This document shows, in pieces, positions 41,849 through 48,960 of a stretch of 64,000 nt of DNA. The stretch spans positions 1,129,501 to 1,193,500 of the forward strand of contig NZ_CP061091.1 in the NCBI RefSeq assembly GCF_017654485.1, read 5' to 3'. How positions within the stretch are numbered: position 1 is the stretch's first letter; each line of letters opens with the position of its first letter. Made by a program: the position numbers and the translations under genes. The notes under the pieces were generated by a model. That model saw only the letters and a list, made by a program, of their open reading frames with translations, searched no databases and had not been told where the DNA came from. The DNA is from Roseomonas marmotae (GTDB taxonomy: Bacteria > Pseudomonadota > Alphaproteobacteria > Acetobacterales > Acetobacteraceae).

Positions 41849-42762
41849 GCCTGCCCGCCATCCTGGCTCAGCTGCTGCACCTGTTGCTGCTGCTGGGCGC
41901 GGCCCTGTTGCTGCCGGGGCTGCTGCGCTTCTGCCGCGCGCGGCTGGAGGGGCGCCAGGGCCCCGATCCCTGGCAACCCGCGCGGGACTGGATGCGGCTG
42001 CTGCGCAAGCAGCCGGTGCTGGCGGCCCATGCCTCCCTGGTTTCCTCCGTGGCGCCCTACATCGGCTTCGCGGCGGTGCTGGCGGCGGCGCTGATGGTGC
42101 CGGGTTTCGTGCATGGCATGGCGCTGGCGCCGATGGGGGATCTGGTGCTGCTGGCCGGGCTGCTGCTGCTGGCGCGCGGCGCCGGGGCGCTGGCGGCGCT
42201 GGATGCCGGCACCGCCCCCAGCGGCCGCGCCGCCGCCCGCGCCATGCGGCGCGACGGCTTCGCCCTGCCTGCGCTGCTGCTGGTGGCCATGGGCTTCGCC
42301 GTGCTCACCGGCACCACCAGCCCCGACGGCATCGGCGCCGCGTTGCAGGAGGCCGAGCCCGGGCCGCGGCTGGCGTTGGCGCTGCTGCTGCCCGCCATCC
42401 TGGCCGTGGCCCTGGCCGGCAGCGGCCGGCTGGTGGATGAAGACCCCGTGCCCGAGGCCTCCGGCCGCCACCGCGCGCTGTGGGAGATGCAGGAGGCACT
42501 GCGGCTGGTGCTCTGGATGGCGCTGCTGGCGGGCCTCTTCCTGCCTTTCGGCACCGCCTGGCTGCGGGACGGGCTGGGGGGCTGGCTTCTGGCCCTGCTG
42601 TTCTGGTGCGCCAAGCTGGCGCTGCTGGCCCTCGCCCTGGCCGTTGCCGAGGTCAATCTGGCCCGCCTGCGCGACAGCCGGCTGGCCGAGCTGACCGGCG
42701 CCGCGGCGCTGCTGGCGCTGCTGGGGGTGGCCTGGCTTTTCCTGTCGGCGGGGGTGGCGTGA
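41845..42762 (+). CDS. HyfC/NuoH-like membrane subunit
   Basis: 305 residues with about eight helices, homologous to HyfC/HycD and NuoH, which anchor the hydrophilic arm and form the proton entry. LLRKQPVLAAHASLVSSVAPYIGFA and LAALDAGTAPSGRAAARAM correspond to the well kept DLRKLFxKE and DTGTAFGGMGASREM blocks of HyfC; here the Glu of the second block is absent and EPALL is LPALL. A partly conserved VDEDPVPEASGRHRALWEM replaces PVDDPATHLELTMIHEAM. ATGA and TGATG overlaps on both sides. Confidence 0.85.
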   Translation: MSLPAILAQLLHLLLLLGAALLLPGLLRFCRARLEGRQGPDPWQPARDWMRLLRKQPVLAAHASLVSSVAPYIGFAAVLAAALMVPGFVHGMALAPMGDLVLLAGLLLLARGAGALAALDAGTAPSGRAAARAMRRDGFALPALLLVAMGFAVLTGTTSPDGIGAALQEAEPGPRLALALLLPAILAVALAGSGRLVDEDPVPEASGRHRALWEMQEALRLVLWMALLAGLFLPFGTAWLRDGLGGWLLALLFWCAKLALLALALAVAEVNLARLRDSRLAELTGAAALLALLGVAWLFLSAGVA

Positions 42763-43403
42763 TGCCGGAAGCTTTGCCGGAGGCCCTGGTGCCACTGCTG
42801 GGGGGGGGCGTGCTGTTGCTGTCCTTCGCGCTTGTGCTGCGGCGGCGGGTGCTGGCGGCCATCCAGGCGCTGACGGCCCAGGGCGTGCTGCTGGCGATGG
42901 CGGCGCTCTGCCATGCCTGGTCGCGCGGCGATGCCGGGGCTTCCGGGCTGCCGCTGGTCGCGCTGCTGCTGCTGCTCGGGCAGGGGTTGCTGCTGCCGCT
43001 GGCGCTGCGGGAATGGGTGCGCCGCCAGGGCCTGCGGCGTGAGCCCGCGGCCGCCCCGGTGAGTCATCCTCTGGCCGGGCTGGCCGCCGCCGTGGCGCTG
43101 GTGCTGCTGGCCGTGCTGGCGGTGCACCCGGTGACCGACGGCGCCGCCGCGCCGCTGCGCGAGACGCTGGTGCTCTCCCTCTCCGTACTGCTGGTCGGGC
43201 TGCTGGTGACGGCGGCGCGGCGCGGCCCGCTGGGGCAGGTGATCGGGCTGGCCTGCGCGATGAATGGCGTGCTGCTGGCGGCGCTGGCCCTGCCGGCCCT
43301 GCCGATGCTGCCGGCCCTGGTGGTGGTGGCCATGGCGCTGCCCTTCGGCATCACGGCCGGCTTCCTGACTTTGCGGCCGCAGACCGGGAAGGACCCGGCA
43401 TGA
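42762..43403 (+). CDS. HyfE-like membrane subunit
   Basis: 213 residues, about six hydrophobic segments. Corresponds to HyfE, whose N-terminal part is similar to NuoK/MnhC (QALTAQGVLLAMAALCHAW) and whose C-terminal part has GQVIGLACAMNGVLLAALAL and ALVVVAMALPFGI. Starts on the last base of the previous stop and ends overlapping hyfF (ATGA). Residue-level function is not clear. Confidence 0.82.
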   Translation: MPEALPEALVPLLGGGVLLLSFALVLRRRVLAAIQALTAQGVLLAMAALCHAWSRGDAGASGLPLVALLLLLGQGLLLPLALREWVRRQGLRREPAAAPVSHPLAGLAAAVALVLLAVLAVHPVTDGAAAPLRETLVLSLSVLLVGLLVTAARRGPLGQVIGLACAMNGVLLAALALPALPMLPALVVVAMALPFGITAGFLTLRPQTGKDPA

Positions 43404-44890
43404 TCCCCTGGCTTGCCGCGGCCCCGCCGGAATGGCTGGCCGGGCTGCTCTCCTCGCCCCTGCTGCCCTGGCTGCCCGTATTGCTGCCCTGGCTGGGCGC
43501 GGCGGTGCTGGCCGGTATCGCATCCTCCCGGATCGGGGCGCGGGTGAATCTGGCGGTGGCGGTGCTGAACCTGCCGCTGGTGCTGCTGCTGGCTGTGCTG
43601 CCGACCGAAGCGGCCGGGCTGCTGCGGCCGGATGCGCTGAACCTCTGCCTGCTGCTGCCTGCCGCGCTGGTGGGGCTCAGCGGCGCCGTGGCCACCATCG
43701 CCCTGCCGCCGCCCGAGGGCGCGGGGCGGGCCTGGAATGCCGGCTACCAGGCGCTGCTGGGCCTGACCTATCTGGCGCTGCTGGCTGACGACTTCGGTCT
43801 GGCCTGGATGGCGCTGACCCTGGCCGGGCCGGTGCTGGCCCTGCTGGTGGCGCTGCGGCGCGGCACCATCGAGAGCAGCGGCACGGCCCTGGCCGCCGCC
43901 TGGAAGGCCGTGACGCTGCTGGGCGCCGGCTCCGTGCTGGCGTTGCTGGGCACCCTGGCCCTGGCCATGGCCGCCTATCCCCTGGCTGGAGAGGCCGCGC
44001 TCTCCTTCGAGACGCTGCAACGCGTGGGGCGGGAGGCCGAGGCCGGGCCGCTGATGCTCGGCTTCCTGCTGATGCTGGCGGGCTATGGTGTCCTGGCCGG
44101 GCTGGTGCCGCTGCATCTCTGGCTTTCCGAGGCCCAGGGCGAGGCGCCGACGCCGCTGATCATCATCCCCTGCACCCTGTTGGGGCAGGCGGCGCTGCAT
44201 CTGCTGTTGCGGGCCCAGGCGGTCGCGGCCCTGAACCCGGTCTGGCTGCCGCCGGGGGCGCTGCTGCTGCTGGCGGGGCTGGCCGGCATGGCGGTGGCGG
44301 CCCTGGCGCTGTGGCGGCGGCGGGATGCCGGGCGCTTCCTGGCCGCCTGCGCCATCGGCCAGACCGGACTGGCCGCCTTCGCCTTCGGCCTGGGCGGGCC
44401 GGCCATCATGGCGGGGCTGATCCAGATGGCCGGCGCCCTGTTGGCGCTCTCCGCCGCCGCCTATGGGCTGGGGCGGGCCACGGGGCTGCGCGGCAGCATG
44501 TCCCTGACCGCGCTGGCGGGGCTCGCCTCCTCCGAGCCCAGGCTGGGCTGGGCGCTGGCGGCGGTACTGGGGGCGCTGGCGGGGCTGCCGCCGCTGGCGC
44601 TCTTCGTCTCGGAATTCCTGCTGGTGCAGCAGGCGGTGGCGCGGCTGCCCTGGCTCGCCCTGCCGCTGGGGCTGGGGCTGGTGGCGCTTTCCGGCACCAC
44701 CCTCGCACGGTTGCGCTGGCTCTGCTTCGGCCCCGCGCCGGCCGGTGGCGCGGCGGTGGAGGCCGAGGGTTCGGGCCAGACCGTCATCCTGCTGATGCTG
44801 CTGCACCTGCTGGCGCTGCTGGCGTTGGGCTTCTTCCTACCGGGCAGCGTGGCAGCGCTGCTGGCCGATGCCGCGCGGGTGGCGGGATGA
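43400..44890 (+). CDS. HyfF-like antiporter-type membrane subunit
   Basis: 496 residues, 14 hydrophobic segments, related to HyfF/NuoN/NuoM. GYGVLAGLVPLHLWLSEAQGEAPTPL (228 onward) is clearly the TM7-loop motif normally [25 protein letters not shown], but the key Lys is Leu232. In TM5 the usual W-ALE is AWMALTL with Thr140 at the Glu position. Later LASSEPRLGWALAAVLGALAGLPPLALFVSEFLL (AGLPPLALFVSEF) is conserved. ATGA overlap with the next gene. Confidence 0.87.
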   Translation: MIPWLAAAPPEWLAGLLSSPLLPWLPVLLPWLGAAVLAGIASSRIGARVNLAVAVLNLPLVLLLAVLPTEAAGLLRPDALNLCLLLPAALVGLSGAVATIALPPPEGAGRAWNAGYQALLGLTYLALLADDFGLAWMALTLAGPVLALLVALRRGTIESSGTALAAAWKAVTLLGAGSVLALLGTLALAMAAYPLAGEAALSFETLQRVGREAEAGPLMLGFLLMLAGYGVLAGLVPLHLWLSEAQGEAPTPLIIIPCTLLGQAALHLLLRAQAVAALNPVWLPPGALLLLAGLAGMAVAALALWRRRDAGRFLAACAIGQTGLAAFAFGLGGPAIMAGLIQMAGALLALSAAAYGLGRATGLRGSMSLTALAGLASSEPRLGWALAAVLGALAGLPPLALFVSEFLLVQQAVARLPWLALPLGLGLVALSGTTLARLRWLCFGPAPAGGAAVEAEGSGQTVILLMLLHLLALLALGFFLPGSVAALLADAARVAG

Positions 44891-46374
44891 GCGCCGCCGG
44901 CCTGATCCGCGCCGCCCCCGCCCAGGCATCGCGGCGCCACCTGCTCGACGCCGGGGCCTGGGCGGCGCTGCCCATGGCCCTGGCCGCCGAGCCCGGACTG
45001 GAGTTCCTGGGGCTCTGGGGCGAGCCCGGCCTGGTGCATGCCGCCTTCCGCGAAGGCGGGACGGTGCTGCTGGCCAGCCTGGCGGTGCCGGAGGGACGCT
45101 ACCCCGCGCTTTCCCCGGCCCGCCCCGGCGCCGCATGGTTCGAGCGGACGGTGGAGGACCTCTGGGGGCTGGCGGCGGAAGGCGGCGACCCGCGCCCCTG
45201 GCTGGACCATGGACGCTGGGCCGTCAGGGCGCCCCTCTCGGCCCATCCCGGCCATCTGGCCGGGGAGCCGCCCCAGCCCGAGTTCCGACCGGTGGAGGGG
45301 GAGGGGCTCTACCAGTATCCCATCGGCCCCATTCTGCCGCGCGGCGGGCCGGGACACTGGCGCGCCCATCTGCAGGGCGAGACGGTGCGGGCGCTGGAGG
45401 CAAGGCTCGGCTATGGCCACCAGGGCCTGCACAGCCTCATGCTGGGCAGGACCCCCCAGGCGGCCACCCGGCTGGTGGCGCGGATCTCGGCCGAGGCCAC
45501 GGTGGCGCATGCCTGGGCCTTCTCCGCCGCCGCCGAAGCCGCCATGGGGATCGAAGCCCCACCCCGCGCCGCCCTGCTGCGGCTGGTGATGGCCGAGGTA
45601 GAACGGCTGGCCTGCCACCTGTCCGACTGGGGGGAGGCGATGGGGCTGATCGGCCTGGGCTGGGCCCAGGCGCGCTGCGCCCTGCTGCGGGAGGGATTGC
45701 TGCGGGCGCAGGAGGCCGCCTTCGGCCGCCGGCTGCTGCTGGACATGATACTGCCCGGCGGCGTGGCCGCCGATATCGCCCCGGGCGGTGAAGCTGCGCT
45801 TCTCGATGCCCTGGCGGCGCTGGAGCGGGAATTGCCGACCCTCCAGGCCGTGCAGGACGAACATGCCGGGGTGCAGGACCGGCTGCGCGGGCTGGGCGTG
45901 ACGCCGCCCGCGCTGGTGGAGGCGCTGGCGCCGGGCGGCCCCGCCGGCCGGGCAGCCGGGCGCGGCTTCGATGCGCGGCATGACATGCCCTATGCCCCCT
46001 ATCCCGGCTTCAGCTTCTCGGTGCCCCTGAGCGCGGCTGGCGACGCGGAGTCGCGGCTGCGGCTGCGGCTGCGCGAATTGCCGGAAAGCCTGGGGCTGAT
46101 CCGCGCAGCCCTGGCGCGGCTGGAGCCCGGCTCCATCGCGGTGCCGCTGCCCGTCGGCACCGGGGAAGGGCTGGCGGTGGTCGAATCGGCGCACGGGGAA
46201 GTGCTGCACTGGCTGGCGCTGGACCAGGCCGGGCTGATCCGCGCCTGCTTCCCGCGTGATCCGGCCTGGATGCAGGCCCCGCTGCTGGAAGCCGCGATGA
46301 TAGGGGAGGCGCTGGGCGACCTGTCGCTCTGCCGTGCCTCCATCAATCCATCCCTGCGGGGAATCGACCTGTGA
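44887..46374 (+). CDS. HyfG/NuoCD-like large subunit lacking nickel ligands
   Basis: 495 residues with the HyfG layout: NuoC-like N-terminal domain (about 1-115, YPALSPARPGAAWFERTVEDLWG), then the NuoD/large-subunit body (GPILPRGGPGHWRAHLQGETV, LGYGHQGLHSLM). The L1 site, RxCGxC in hydrogenases, is R199-I-S201-A-E-A204; the L2 site near the C-terminus, DPCxxC, is N487-P-S489-L-R-G492. All four Ni-binding cysteines are therefore gone, so this cannot be a [NiFe] hydrogenase. It resembles the Ehr-type large subunits. ATGA-coupled to hyfF. Confidence 0.88.
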   Translation: MSAAGLIRAAPAQASRRHLLDAGAWAALPMALAAEPGLEFLGLWGEPGLVHAAFREGGTVLLASLAVPEGRYPALSPARPGAAWFERTVEDLWGLAAEGGDPRPWLDHGRWAVRAPLSAHPGHLAGEPPQPEFRPVEGEGLYQYPIGPILPRGGPGHWRAHLQGETVRALEARLGYGHQGLHSLMLGRTPQAATRLVARISAEATVAHAWAFSAAAEAAMGIEAPPRAALLRLVMAEVERLACHLSDWGEAMGLIGLGWAQARCALLREGLLRAQEAAFGRRLLLDMILPGGVAADIAPGGEAALLDALAALERELPTLQAVQDEHAGVQDRLRGLGVTPPALVEALAPGGPAGRAAGRGFDARHDMPYAPYPGFSFSVPLSAAGDAESRLRLRLRELPESLGLIRAALARLEPGSIAVPLPVGTGEGLAVVESAHGEVLHWLALDQAGLIRACFPRDPAWMQAPLLEAAMIGEALGDLSLCRASINPSLRGIDL

Positions 46375-46391
46375 CTTCGGGAGGCTGACCC

Positions 46392-46973
46392 ATGCTGTGG
46401 CCCCGCCTGGTCCGCGCCCTGCTGCGCCCGCACCCGCCCGAGCCGGCGCCACGGCCTCATCCCGGGACGGTGGCGGCCCTGGCCGAGCGGATGGAAGCCG
46501 CCGCCCAGGCACGGCTGGGCCGCAGCCTGGCCCTGATGCTGGTGGAAAGCGGCGGCAGCGGCGGCTGCGCGCTGGAGACGCGGGCCCTGGCCTGCGCCGT
46601 CTATGACCTGGAGCGATTCGGGCTGCGCTTCGTCGATTCGCCGCGCGAGGCCGACCTGTTGCTGCTGGCCGGCAGCGCCACCCGCAACATGACGGAGGCG
46701 CTGACCCGTGCCTGGAACGGGATGCCAGCGCCGAAATGGGCGGTGGCCGTCGGGGACTGCGCCGCCGGCGCCGGCCCCTTCGAGGGCAGCTACGCCCTGG
46801 AGGAAGGGGGCGTCGGCGCGGCGGTGCCCCTGGACCTCATGATCCCGGGCTGCCCGCCATCCCCGGCGCTGATCCTGGAAGGGCTGCTGGCGCTGCTGGA
46901 GGCGCAGGCGGTGCCTGCCGCCCCCCAGTCCTTTACCGAGGATCCCTACGCCGAGGGACCGCCTACTGGGTGA
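46392..46973 (+). CDS. HyfI/NuoB-like small iron-sulfur subunit
   Basis: 193 residues. Carries GDCAAGAGPF (C123) and PGCPPSP (C154), two of the four ligands of the proximal/N2 [4Fe-4S] cluster. The first pair, CxxC in HyfI-type proteins, is S56-GG-C59 (ESGGSGGCALE), so one cysteine is Ser; C68 might compensate. Has its own ribosome site (GGGAGG) 17 bases after hyfG. Its 3' end overlaps that of the convergent ypfJ gene by 11 bases. Confidence 0.87.
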   Translation: MLWPRLVRALLRPHPPEPAPRPHPGTVAALAERMEAAAQARLGRSLALMLVESGGSGGCALETRALACAVYDLERFGLRFVDSPREADLLLLAGSATRNMTEALTRAWNGMPAPKWAVAVGDCAAGAGPFEGSYALEEGGVGAAVPLDLMIPGCPPSPALILEGLLALLEAQAVPAAPQSFTEDPYAEGPPTG

Positions 46974-47838
46974 CGGTCGGCAGGCCCGCGAAGGTATTGC
47001 AGGCCGCCATCTCGCCCCGCTCCAGCCCGGTGCGGAACCACTTCACCCGCTCCGCCGAGGAGCCATGGGTGAAGCTCTCCGGCCGCACGCGCTGGCCGGC
47101 CTGCTGCTGCAGGCGGTCGTCGCCCACGGCGGCGGCGGCGCCGATGCCCTCCTCGATATCGCCATCCTCCAGGATCCTGCGGGCATCATGGGCCTGCCGG
47201 GCCCAGAGGCCGGCGAAACAATCCGCCTGCAGCTCGATCCGCACCTGCATGGCATTGGCGTCCGGGCCGCCGGGCGTGTGCTCGATCCGCTCGGCCAGCC
47301 GCAGGATGCCGAGCTGGTTCTGCACGTGGTGGCCCACCTCATGGGCGATGATATAGGCGCTGGCGAAATCGCCCCGCGCGCCCAGGCGCTGCTGCAGCAT
47401 CGCCATGAAATCGAGGTCGATATAAACCTTCTGGTCGTTGGGGCAGTAGAAGGGGCCGACCTGCGCCTGTGAATAGCCGCAGCCGGACTGGGTGGCGCCG
47501 CTGTAGAGCACCAGAGTCGGCTCGCGGTACTGGCGGCCGAGCTGGTCGAACTGGGCACGCCAGACCTGCTCTGTCTCGCCCAGCACCTGGGCGACGAACC
47601 GGCGGTCTGCCTCGGCAGAGGCCGGGGCCTGGCGCTGGGTCTGCTGGATACCCGGGGATGGGGCGCTGCCATCGTCCAGGATCAGCGAGGGATCGACGCC
47701 CAGGAACAGGCAGAGCAGAAGGATGGCGACGCCGCCCAGCCCGCCGACCGCGATGCCGCCGCCGCGCCGGCCCCGGGGGCCGCCCCTCTGACCTCGCCGA
47801 TCCTCGATGTTACCGCTTTCAGGTCCGTCCAGCCGCAT
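46963..47838 (-). CDS. ypfJ: YpfJ-type neutral zinc metallopeptidase
   Basis: 291 residues. N-terminal basic/Gly-rich segment, one membrane helix (GGIAVGGLGGVAILLLCLFLG, about 28-48), then the periplasmic domain with ATQSGCGYSQAQVGPFYCP, DLDFM and the zinc motif AHEVGHHVQNQLG, followed by ELQADCFAGLW with the third ligand. Typical length for this family of unknown substrate. It is convergent with the Hyf-like operon. Confidence 0.95.
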   Translation of the reverse strand: MRLDGPESGNIEDRRGQRGGPRGRRGGGIAVGGLGGVAILLLCLFLGVDPSLILDDGSAPSPGIQQTQRQAPASAEADRRFVAQVLGETEQVWRAQFDQLGRQYREPTLVLYSGATQSGCGYSQAQVGPFYCPNDQKVYIDLDFMAMLQQRLGARGDFASAYIIAHEVGHHVQNQLGILRLAERIEHTPGGPDANAMQVRIELQADCFAGLWARQAHDARRILEDGDIEEGIGAAAAVGDDRLQQQAGQRVRPESFTHGSSAERVKWFRTGLERGEMAACNTFAGLPTVTQ

Positions 47839-47975
47839 GATCTACTCTCCTCGGCGCTCCGGCCCGGTCCCTTGCGGGAAACGCGACCGGCGGGGTCGCG
47901 GTTGCGCCGGGCGCGGGAAGCCAGCCGGCCCCCGCGCTAAGCCAGGGCTATGACAAGATTGGGGCGGACAGGAAT

Positions 47976-48007
47976 AAAAAAGGCCGGCTGGATCTCTCCA
48001 GCCGGCC
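47976..48007 (-). terminator. Rho-independent terminator
   Basis: Stem GGCCGGCTGG/CCAGCCGGCC (47982-47991 and 47998-48007) with loop ATCTCT; on the minus strand it is followed by TTTTTT (47981-47976). It would end the transcript of the small His-rich gene upstream at 48095. Confidence 0.8.
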
Positions 48008-48094
48008 CTAGAGGTCAGCCAGCGGATGAACCGCATGGCGACCGATCGACGACCCACCTGCCGGGAAGAGGCAGCCGCCGAATCCGTGAAATCC

Positions 48095-48316
48095 TCAGCC
48101 GTGCCGTTTCGCGGCGCGCTGCGCGGGGCGGGCCGTGGCGTGGTGGCGGGTCTGTGTCCGGTGTGCCCGCTTATGCGCCGAGGGGTGCGAGGGGCCGGGG
48201 GCCGTCACGGACGGGCCGCCCTGCGCCGCGGGGTCGCCGGTCTGGGCCGAGGCGGGCATCGCCGCCAGGGCCAGCGGTGCGGCGACGGCGAGCGTCACGA
48301 ACAGCAGACGGATCAT
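48095..48316 (-). CDS. Small secreted His/Arg-rich protein
   Basis: 73 residues: signal peptide (MIRLLFVTLAVAAPLALAAM, cleavage after PASAQ) and a low-complexity tail rich in His, Arg, Ala and Pro (PSAHKRAHRTQTRHHATARP). No family recognised. The tail could bind metal or nucleic acid, but nothing shows it. A clear terminator follows at 47976-48007, which supports the gene being real. Confidence 0.6.
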   Translation of the reverse strand: MIRLLFVTLAVAAPLALAAMPASAQTGDPAAQGGPSVTAPGPSHPSAHKRAHRTQTRHHATARPAQRAAKRHG

Positions 48317-48429
48317 GGAATGTCTTCCTGCGGGCAGCGGTTCCGGCCGCTTGCCTCACGGCCACCATGGGGCAGGGCGTCTCACCCAGTGATGGGCCGG
48401 CGCTGAAATAACCGTAATCCGCTGATCCG

Positions 48430-48861
48430 TCAGATCAGGCAGAGCATCCGCAATTCCCGCCGCAGCGACTCCGGCAGTTCCTCGATGCCTGAGGCCACGG
48501 CGCCGGCGGCAAGGTCGGGCGGCGCCGAATCCGCCTGCAGGTAGCGCCAACCCTGGAAGGGCTTCATCCGCCGTGCCTCCACCGGTACCAGCTCGGGGTC
48601 CAGGATCAGGGCGGTGTGCTGGGTGCCGTCCGCCCCCTTCGCGGGCCGGATATCCAGCAACCGCTGCCGCACGCAGAGCAGCCCGGCCACCACCCAGTAG
48701 ATGGAGCCGCCGTCCAGCAGCTCATCCAGCCGCTTGGGCATCATGCGCGTGACATGGCGGAGCGGCGGATCGCCGGCCAGGCGGGTGGCCTGGATGGCGC
48801 GCAGCGCCGCCACATCCTTGGGGCCGACGGAAAGCTTGATGAGGTGCAGCACGCCCCGCAT
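48430..48861 (-). CDS. DUF1489 family protein
   Basis: 143 residues. [20 protein letters not shown] at the start, then [36 protein letters not shown] and [16 protein letters not shown] are the pattern of DUF1489, an alphaproteobacterial family of unknown function. The frame is open upstream to 48906 but MRGVLHLIK fits the family. It is divergent from the chemoreceptor. Confidence 0.88.
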   Translation of the reverse strand: MRGVLHLIKLSVGPKDVAALRAIQATRLAGDPPLRHVTRMMPKRLDELLDGGSIYWVVAGLLCVRQRLLDIRPAKGADGTQHTALILDPELVPVEARRMKPFQGWRYLQADSAPPDLAAGAVASGIEELPESLRRELRMLCLI

Positions 48862-48960
48862 CTGTCGCCGCCGCGCCCGGATCGCAAGGCGATTTCGCCT
48901 CTTCACGGAGGATTAAGGGCCAGGGTCCAGAATGACGCCTCCTTGCTGCAGGAGTTGTCC

